Origin: an uncultured Lachnospiraceae bacterium
GTDB lineage: Bacteria > Bacillota_A > Clostridia > Lachnospirales > Lachnospiraceae
Length of the DNA stretch: 5,105 nucleotides
Direction: 5' to 3'
NCBI GenBank assembly: GCA_905200565.1
Contig: CAJKKX010000199.1
Location: 1-5,105 of the forward strand
In this document: positions 1-5,105 of the stretch, piece by piece
Layout of the letters: every line of letters starts with the position of its first letter
Position numbering within the stretch: position 1 is the first letter of the stretch
The notes under the pieces: generated by a model
The model's database searches: none
What the model was told of the DNA's origin: nothing
Seen by the model: only the letters and a program-made list of their open reading frames with translations
Program-made: the position numbers and the translations under genes

Positions 1-1
1 C

Positions 2-18
2 GCCAGCGTGATGCTGGC
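2..18. repeat. Perfect 6-bp inverted repeat downstream of jetC
   Basis: Arms GCCAGC (2-7) and GCTGGC (13-18) are perfectly complementary and flank a 5-base loop. The structure begins 35 bases past the jetC stop in the direction of transcription. It could be the stem of a terminator for the jetABC transcript, a unit of a dispersed palindromic repeat, or a hairpin in the leader of the next gene. Only one base beyond the outer arm is inside the window, so whether a T-run follows cannot be seen. Confidence 0.5.
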
Positions 19-53
19 TCACGGAATGCGATAAAAAGAGACTCTCTGCTTTC

Positions 54-3000
54 TCACATTTCATCTGCCAGTTCTTCCTGAAGCTGCACAAATTCCTTTT
101 TCTCAAACTCCTGAATAGAAATATGCTTTTTATTCGGGTTTGCAAATACAAACGTCTTATCTACATTCTCGATATAATTCTGGATTTTATCATTCGTAGC
201 GCTGATGATCGCCTGAAATCCCAATCCCCGGATCAGGGCAATACAGCTTGCCACCTTTTCTGCATCCATCTTCGAGAACGCTTCATCCAAAACGACCAGA
301 CGAATCGTGGGATTCATCCGCATCCTGGGAGACAGGCCCACCCGGTACGCCTGTGCGAAGCTTGCCAGAAGCGCCACATACAGAGGGTTCTGTCCCTCTC
401 CGCCGGAGTTTTTCTTAATCATCCGGCTTAAGCGGATTTTAATCGTCTCTTCCCCTTTGATAATCTGCTGCATATCAAAGGATAAATAAGTACGGTAATC
501 CGCATACTTTTCCATATTATGCCTGGATTCCTCCAGTTCTTCCGCCGTGGCATTATCGGGAGGAATAAAAACAGAAATCAGCTCCTGCATCAGATCCCCA
601 TACTTATCCTCATGGGACATCGTAAAAAGATTCATCTGGTTTTCCATACCGTCCGCAATCTGAGAAGGATTTACTTCCAGACTCCTGTCCATAAACATAT
701 CATAATATTTGCCGTCCGGCCCTCTGTTTTTCGTTATCTCGAACCGGTATCTGTCTTTTCCAAAATCCATCTGGCTGATGATCTTATTCAGCTCGTCCCT
801 CTGCCTGTAGGCAGCTTCAATAGCGCTTCGGATTTTATAAATAAAGTCCTGCTTAAAGAGATAGACGGCCTCTTTTGCCTGCTCGTCCGCTTTCTGATAA
901 AGCGCCGTCAAATCTTCATACTGCAAATGGGAAAGCAGCTCATCATAAGGCTGATTCGTCTTTTCTTCCGCAGAAAAAGTCCGGTCCGGATGTTTTTTCA
1001 GATATGCAAACCGGATTTCCCGCAGGGCGGACATGCACGTCTCCATTTCCTGTGCCGCCCCGTTTGCCTTTCCAAGATATGCCGCCTGCAAACGCTCATA
1101 ATTCGGATGCTCTTTTTCCCTGAAAATTTCTTCCATTTCCTGCTCCAGGGCTATCTCTTTCACAAAATCCTTTTCCTTTGCCTGTAGTTCTTCATTTTTT
1201 CTGAAATATTCCTTTTTACAGGCTTCTATCCTGGCATTGTTCTTTTCCATCTGGCGGATTACAGAGTCCCTTTCCTCTTTTCTCTGACGGCATTCTGTCT
1301 CCAGCTCTTCCTTCTGCTCTCTCCAAAGACTGATATCCCTCTTCTGCAATTCCAGAAGTTTTTCCTCCAGACGCTTTTTCTGCGCCTCTTTTTCCGGAAA
1401 ATCCTCTACATCCTTCTTCCAGAAGAGATACTCCTCCAGTTCCCTTGAAAGATATTCAAACGCCAGAATCTCCCGACAGGATTTCTCCATTTCCTGATCA
1501 GGCTCTTTGTTCTTTTGAATCTCTTCCTGCATTTTTTCCAACTGGAGAATACGCCTGCGCATACTTACTTCTCCGATATACGCTCTCCTGGTGTAAAGCT
1601 CCGGATCCATGTACTGCAATTTAAAGCTGTGATACCGGATACATTCTCTGGTGATACCGATCCTGCACTCCCTCAATTCATCTATACCGCCGCATTTTAT
1701 GACGTTTCCAAGAAGGAAATCAATGTATGCCCTGACATAAGGTATATCTGTCAGGACTTCTTCTGCCAGAGCCCCTTTTTTCACTCCAGTTTGGGCTGTC
1801 ATTACCTTTTCCGTATCCAGAACCGCTACCCGGTAATACTTTTTCTTATCCAGCTCCTGATACAGTTCCATCGCCGCCCTGGCAAATTTGGGTTCTACAA
1901 TAAGGAGCAGTTTATTACTGCCCATATACCCCTCGACTGCATTTCTCCAGGAATCGTCCCGGATATCCAGGAGGTCCGCCAAAATTTCCACCGGAATGTA
2001 CTTTCCATTCTGCTCTTTTAATCCCTTCCGGATATACTGCCTGGCCTCTTCCAGCTCCTTTGGATACGCCTTTTTCCCCTGCCTGAGCTGGAGAAGCTCT
2101 TCCCGAATTTCCTTTTCCTGACGGTTATATTTCCGAATGTTGCTCTCCGCTTCCTTTTTCTGCTCCTCTGCCTCCGCACGCAGCCCTTCCAAAGACTTTT
2201 TCAGCCGCCCAAGCTGCTCCTTTGAAATACTGCGCTTCGCAAACCGTTCAATATCCCACAGAACCGCATTCGGTGTAAAATCCTGCTCCGCCCATTTCTT
2301 TAAACCTGACGCCGTCTGCTGCCATTTTCCCTTGCTCACGGAAAGTCTTTCCATGAAGTTATTCAAGTACTCAAGCTGGCTTTTCAGCTCCTCATACCCG
2401 GAGGCTGCGATCTTCCGCACCAGTTCTTGTATCTTCTCTTCCAGCTCCTGTATCTGGCCGTCCATTTCTTTTAGAATATCCTGCTGCCTTTTCTGATCTT
2501 CTCCCCATGCGCTGATCCTCTCCTGCAAATCTGCCGCCTGCGCTTTGAGCTTCCGTACTTCACAGGCATTCATAAAATACAGATAATAATTCCGCTTCTT
2601 TTCCTTTTCCGCCACCCGCAGATACGCTTCCTGTATCCTCCGAAGCTCCTCAATCTCCGCACAGGTATCCCCGATACGCTTACGCATCCTGCCATACTGC
2701 ATCACGCTCTCCTGCATGTCCTCAATATGGATATCCTGTTCCATGCAGATGTATTCCTTCACAAAATCTTCCAGCTTAATGTTCATGCGGAATGGGATCG
2801 CCCGTTTAAAAAGCAGCGGAAATCTCTTCTCATTCAGTCCCCCCAGATAGGTCTCATACAAATGCCTGCGAAATCTTTCGTTGCTTGGCCCAAAATAATA
2901 CTCCTCTTTTGCATAATGTTCTGTCAGATACTCCCTGATTTCATCCATGGACATGGCACGGTCTTTTGTCCGGTAAAAGGATGGCAAAAGCTCTCCTCTG

Positions 3001-3413
3001 TGCCAGAAAAACAGCCTGGATACTTCGTTCGTGGCAGATTCCACGTCAAAAACCACGCCAATACTCTGGCATTCTCCCGTATCCGTTCGTTTTAATTCCA
3101 TGACGATTGTAGTAGAAAAATTTTTGTTTCTCAAATAAGAAAACTGATTATCCTCACCGATATTCACCATTCCCCGCAGATACTCGATCAATGTCCGGTC
3201 AGAGTCATCGGAAGCCGCTTTATTAAAAAATCCCCTGCCGTCTGTATTGGCATACAGAAGAATCTGCAAGGCGTCAATGACCGTGGATTTTCCGCTTCCT
3301 GAATGTCCGGTAAAAAAATTGATACCCTCGGAAAAAGAGAGAACTCTTCTGTCTATGTAATGCCAGTTATTCAGGCATACTCTCGACAATGCCTGGAATT
3401 TCTGTTTCTCCAT
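54..3413 (-). CDS. jetC: Wadjet JetC, SMC/MukB-like loop-extruding ATPase
   Basis: JetC is the ATP-hydrolysing motor of Wadjet. Two copies dimerise and, with JetA and JetB, extrude loops of circular DNA so that JetD can cut it. The 1119-residue product has the full SMC layout. The N-terminal head carries Walker A GHSGSGKST at 36-44 (Lys42). A long Glu/Lys/Gln-rich coiled coil follows at about 245-460. A globular hinge-like region lies at about 465-620, with WRNAVEGYMG at 489-498. A returning coiled coil runs to about 805. The C-terminal head has the ABC signature NSGGEGQ at 1002-1008, Walker B IRLVVLDE at 1037-1044 (Asp1043, Glu1044) and D-loop SKMD at 1047-1050. All ATPase motifs are intact, so the protein should be active. 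It is shorter than E. coli MukB (about 1480 residues), mainly through shorter arms, as expected for JetC/MksB types. The ATG at 3411-3413 has AGGAGGT five bases from its AGGAGG core. RecN, SbcC and Rad50 are less likely: there is no zinc hook, and the gene follows kleisin and KITE genes. Confidence 0.93.
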   Translation of the reverse strand: MEKQKFQALSRVCLNNWHYIDRRVLSFSEGINFFTGHSGSGKSTVIDALQILLYANTDGRGFFNKAASDDSDRTLIEYLRGMVNIGEDNQFSYLRNKNFSTTIVMELKRTDTGECQSIGVVFDVESATNEVSRLFFWHRGELLPSFYRTKDRAMSMDEIREYLTEHYAKEEYYFGPSNERFRRHLYETYLGGLNEKRFPLLFKRAIPFRMNIKLEDFVKEYICMEQDIHIEDMQESVMQYGRMRKRIGDTCAEIEELRRIQEAYLRVAEKEKKRNYYLYFMNACEVRKLKAQAADLQERISAWGEDQKRQQDILKEMDGQIQELEEKIQELVRKIAASGYEELKSQLEYLNNFMERLSVSKGKWQQTASGLKKWAEQDFTPNAVLWDIERFAKRSISKEQLGRLKKSLEGLRAEAEEQKKEAESNIRKYNRQEKEIREELLQLRQGKKAYPKELEEARQYIRKGLKEQNGKYIPVEILADLLDIRDDSWRNAVEGYMGSNKLLLIVEPKFARAAMELYQELDKKKYYRVAVLDTEKVMTAQTGVKKGALAEEVLTDIPYVRAYIDFLLGNVIKCGGIDELRECRIGITRECIRYHSFKLQYMDPELYTRRAYIGEVSMRRRILQLEKMQEEIQKNKEPDQEMEKSCREILAFEYLSRELEEYLFWKKDVEDFPEKEAQKKRLEEKLLELQKRDISLWREQKEELETECRQRKEERDSVIRQMEKNNARIEACKKEYFRKNEELQAKEKDFVKEIALEQEMEEIFREKEHPNYERLQAAYLGKANGAAQEMETCMSALREIRFAYLKKHPDRTFSAEEKTNQPYDELLSHLQYEDLTALYQKADEQAKEAVYLFKQDFIYKIRSAIEAAYRQRDELNKIISQMDFGKDRYRFEITKNRGPDGKYYDMFMDRSLEVNPSQIADGMENQMNLFTMSHEDKYGDLMQELISVFIPPDNATAEELEESRHNMEKYADYRTYLSFDMQQIIKGEETIKIRLSRMIKKNSGGEGQNPLYVALLASFAQAYRVGLSPRMRMNPTIRLVVLDEAFSKMDAEKVASCIALIRGLGFQAIISATNDKIQNYIENVDKTFVFANPNKKHISIQEFEKKEFVQLQEELADEM

Positions 3414-3417
3414 CTTT

Positions 3418-3424
3418 ACCTCCT
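3418..3424 (-). promoter_or_regulatory. Strong ribosome binding site of jetC
   Basis: The minus strand reads AGGAGGT here, a near-perfect anti-16S match whose AGGAGG core ends five bases before the jetC ATG. It decides the start in favour of the ATG at 3411-3413. It shows that jetC can be initiated independently, unlike jetB, whose start overlaps the gene before it. Confidence 0.9.
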
Positions 3425-3429
3425 ATCAT

Positions 3430-3441
3430 GCGCTGCTGCGC
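3430..3441. other. Small GC hairpin in the jetB-jetC spacer
   Basis: The 29-base spacer between the jetB stop and the jetC start contains GCGC-AGCA-GCGC on the transcribed strand, a 4-bp GC stem with a 4-base loop. It starts directly after the jetB stop region and ends five bases before the jetC ribosome binding site. No T-run follows, so it is not a terminator. A modest effect on mRNA stability or on jetC initiation is possible, but such short stems also arise by chance. Confidence 0.3.
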
Positions 3442-3442
3442 C

Positions 3443-4072
3443 TTAAATCCGGGACGCCAAAACATCCAGTTCAGGCTCCTCCTCCATCTCCCGGAAGGTA
3501 TCTATCAGCGCCCTTGCGTCATCCCCCATCAGAAGCATATGAATGCTGGGATAAATCACCATCCGGCTGGCGCCCTCCAGCTCTTCCAGTAAGTCCAAAG
3601 GCTCTATAATCTGGTATCTTTTCAGCGTGGAAACCGCCCGCCGTACCTCTGTGGGGGATGGCTGCCGGTTTAAAAGTCCAAAGCTTCCCAGACGTTCATG
3701 GATATCTGCCAGCGTTGTAAAAACATGTACACTGGCCGACGCCGCCGCCATCTGCTCGTCATAAATCAATTTTAAAATCAATACGTAGAGCGTGGTAAGC
3801 TTCGGAAGCTTATCTCCTATCAGCGTTTCTCCCTGTAAATAAATAATTCCCATCCGGCTGTTTTCCTGCACGGAAATCCCGGCGATCAGAAAATACTTAC
3901 GGATAAAATCCAGATGCCTGGCGCATACGCGGAATTCCTTATTAAACTGCATCCGCCCTGTCCGTCTGTCATACTTTCTTTCCAGAACAAACGTCTGACG
4001 GTATAAGAGCTGGATCATCGCGCTTACCTCTTCCTGCTCCTCCGGCATCAGATTCTCATAATATTCTATCAT
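3443..4072 (-). CDS. jetB: Wadjet JetB, MukE-like KITE subunit
   Basis: JetB is the small tandem winged-helix (KITE) partner that binds the JetA kleisin and helps hold DNA in the JetABC complex. The 209-residue product is typical in size for MukE/JetB proteins and begins MIEYYENLMPEEQEEV. Residues about 10-65 form a helical first winged-helix region, followed by a beta-hairpin-like stretch (GIIYLQGE, 75-82). Residues about 90-180 form a second winged helix, with the motif PSPTEVRRAVSTLKRYQIIE at 139-158 looking like the recognition-helix region, then an acidic tail. The ATG at 4070-4072 overlaps the jetA stop as ATGA and is preceded eight bases away by AAGGAGG, so the start is well supported and translational coupling to jetA is likely. 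The protein looks like the DUF6063/DUF4194 families found beside clostridial JetA; that assignment is from memory. Position between a kleisin and an SMC gene is the strongest argument for its role. Confidence 0.87.
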   Translation of the reverse strand: MIEYYENLMPEEQEEVSAMIQLLYRQTFVLERKYDRRTGRMQFNKEFRVCARHLDFIRKYFLIAGISVQENSRMGIIYLQGETLIGDKLPKLTTLYVLILKLIYDEQMAAASASVHVFTTLADIHERLGSFGLLNRQPSPTEVRRAVSTLKRYQIIEPLDLLEELEGASRMVIYPSIHMLLMGDDARALIDTFREMEEEPELDVLASRI

Positions 4073-5105
4073 CTCTGCGGCCTCCTTTTAAACACCAGTC
4101 CGGGATAACGATACCTCTCATCCTCTACCATTTTACTTTCCTCCCTGACAATCTGATATTTACTTCCCTTTTTCGACGCGTAATCATAGGCAAGAATCAG
4201 CTTTTCAAATTCTTCATCATTATGGACGAATCCTTTTCCTACCACAGCCTCCCCTTCCTGCATATGTTCCTCAATAAACTGCTCGATCTGATTTTTACTA
4301 TAGCGGTTATTCATACGGTTCATCTTCAGGACGTCTTCTCTGGACAGATCCTGCATTTGCTCATCTGACTCCAGATTTTCCAGAAAAGAGCGTTTTCCTT
4401 TCTTTCTTTTATACAAAGATTTTTCGGTCAGAACATCTACATGGGAAAAATTCATCTTTTCTGCTGCTGCACGGATTCTCTCTTCCGGGCGCCGGGCGAT
4501 TTCATTTAATATCTGAACGATCAGTCCCCGCATATCCTCTTCCCTGCTCAGAAGATAATTTAATCTTGTCACGGTCGCACGGACATATCTGGTATGCTCC
4601 CTGTCCATATTGGCGATTCTGTGTTCAATATCATCAAATCCACGGTCGATCTGGTTTACCAGATTCAGAATCTCCGCTCTGCCCTCGTCCTCCTGACTCT
4701 CCCGGATTTCCTGAATCCATCCTTTGATGCTTGTCTTATAAATGTAGAAATTGTCCGTGGTTTTGAGAATATGATATTTTTTCTTTACGATTTCCTCTAC
4801 ATATCCCTCCAGATGCTCTTTTAGCAGTTCCCCGTAAACCTTCTTTTCCAGAAGGCTTGCAAAAAATTTATCCATATTGTGAAGCATGTCCTGCAAAGCC
4901 TTATTCAGCCTTTTCGTATTCACCAGCGCCGTATTTAGCAGCCTTTCATTTTTTCCGGGATCTGTCTTATAAGAAAAAAGAATTGCATAGATATTCTGGA
5001 TATAGACTTCCGTATCCTCTTCCTCCCCTGAAAGGCGTTCGAACGCATCCAGGAACACGGATGAATAGTCAGGAATTACAATATTCGTCACCCCGCTGCT
5101 GTAAT
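4069..5105 (-). CDS. jetA: Wadjet JetA, MukF-like kleisin subunit (5' end beyond window)
   Basis: JetA is the kleisin that bridges the two heads of the JetC SMC dimer and carries JetB, closing the ring of the plasmid-sensing loop extruder in the cytoplasm. The frame is open to the right edge. A GTG at 5089-5091 would give 340 residues, but it has no Shine-Dalgarno site, and the codons before it (Tyr-Ser-Ser-Gly) stay open. The first visible residues (NIVIPDYSS, then an EVYIQNIYAIL segment) look like the middle of DUF5716-type JetA proteins, so I infer that an N-terminal winged-helix region of roughly 130-150 residues is missing. Numbering from that GTG, residues 45-210 are helical, as in the MukF middle domain. 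A basic patch KRKKGKR sits at 228-234. Residues about 285-340 look like a small C-terminal winged-helix domain that would bind the JetC head. The stop codon overlaps the jetB start. No nuclease or ATPase motif is present. The family call rests on remembered similarity plus gene context, and the context is strong. Confidence 0.87.
   Translation of the reverse strand, partial: YSSGVTNIVIPDYSSVFLDAFERLSGEEEDTEVYIQNIYAILFSYKTDPGKNERLLNTALVNTKRLNKALQDMLHNMDKFFASLLEKKVYGELLKEHLEGYVEEIVKKKYHILKTTDNFYIYKTSIKGWIQEIRESQEDEGRAEILNLVNQIDRGFDDIEHRIANMDREHTRYVRATVTRLNYLLSREEDMRGLIVQILNEIARRPEERIRAAAEKMNFSHVDVLTEKSLYKRKKGKRSFLENLESDEQMQDLSREDVLKMNRMNNRYSKNQIEQFIEEHMQEGEAVVGKGFVHNDEEFEKLILAYDYASKKGSKYQIVREESKMVEDERYRYPGLVFKRRPQR
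4081..4087 (-). promoter_or_regulatory. Ribosome binding site of jetB inside the jetA 3' end
   Basis: The minus strand reads AAGGAGG here, with eight bases between it and the jetB ATG. The site lies within the last codons of jetA (the Lys-Arg-Arg region of its C-terminus). Together with the ATGA overlap of the stop and start codons, this supports the chosen jetB start and suggests that ribosomes finishing jetA also initiate jetB, keeping the two partner subunits in balance. Confidence 0.85.

Noticed and set aside
33..45. GAGAGTCTC followed by TTTTT on the minus strand, resembling a terminator just after the jetC stop
   Set aside because: Allowing a 3-base loop, the stem is only AGAG/CTCT, four base pairs, which is too weak for an intrinsic terminator. 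The GC-rich repeat at 2-18 is the better candidate.
1..53. Open frame continuing after the jetC TGA in the same frame to the window edge
   Set aside because: It is only about 15 codons with no start codon, and the TGA is a normal stop after the conserved C-terminal head. Nothing supports read-through or a broken longer gene.
519..1187. Long plus-strand open frame of 222 codons opposite jetC
   Set aside because: It lies antisense to the coiled-coil and C-terminal head coding region, has no ribosome binding site, and its translation is low-complexity His/Leu/Phe/Ile-rich with no domain. It is a shadow of jetC, as are the other plus-strand frames across the window.
54..3413. RecN, SbcC/Rad50 or a chromosomal MukB/Smc as the identity of the large ATPase
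   Set aside because: There is no CXXC zinc hook, the hinge-like segment and the length do not fit these families, and partner genes upstream are kleisin- and KITE-like with the Wadjet order.
1..5105. CRISPR array, tRNA, rRNA or insertion sequence
   Set aside because: No direct-repeat array, tRNA cloverleaf, rRNA stretch or transposase coding is visible. Nearly the whole window is protein coding on the minus strand.

Overview
The window holds most of one minus-strand operon. I recognise it as a Wadjet (JetABCD; also called MksBEFG or EptABCD) plasmid-defence condensin. Read in the direction of transcription, from the right edge to the left, it contains: jetA, a MukF-like kleisin cut by the right edge (4069-5105); jetB, a MukE-like winged-helix KITE subunit (3443-4072); and jetC, an SMC-like ATPase complete at 1119 residues (54-3413). 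All three use the same strand. jetA and jetB overlap by four bases (ATGA). jetB and jetC are 29 bases apart, and jetC has its own strong AGGAGGT ribosome binding site. The remaining 53 bases on the left are non-coding as far as can be seen and contain a perfect 6-bp inverted repeat.

The host is most likely a Gram-positive anaerobe of the Clostridia, perhaps Lachnospiraceae. This rests on AGGAGG-type Shine-Dalgarno sites, moderate GC content, Lys/Glu-rich proteins, and JetA and JetB sequences that resemble from memory the clostridial Wadjet families (DUF5716-like JetA, DUF6063/DUF4194-like JetB). The genus cannot be fixed from the window.

In characterised Wadjet systems, JetC dimers joined by JetA and bound by JetB form an ATP-driven DNA loop extruder. 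It reels in small circular DNA, and the JetD TOPRIM nuclease then cleaves it. Here the extruder (A, B, C) is visible but the nuclease gene jetD is not: no convincing jetD start lies in the 53 bases after jetC. It may begin just past the left edge, lie elsewhere, or be missing. The operon promoter and the first part of jetA lie past the right edge. The system itself is a known class. The points worth a second look are the unseen jetD, the inverted repeat after jetC, the truncated jetA and the divergence of this subtype.
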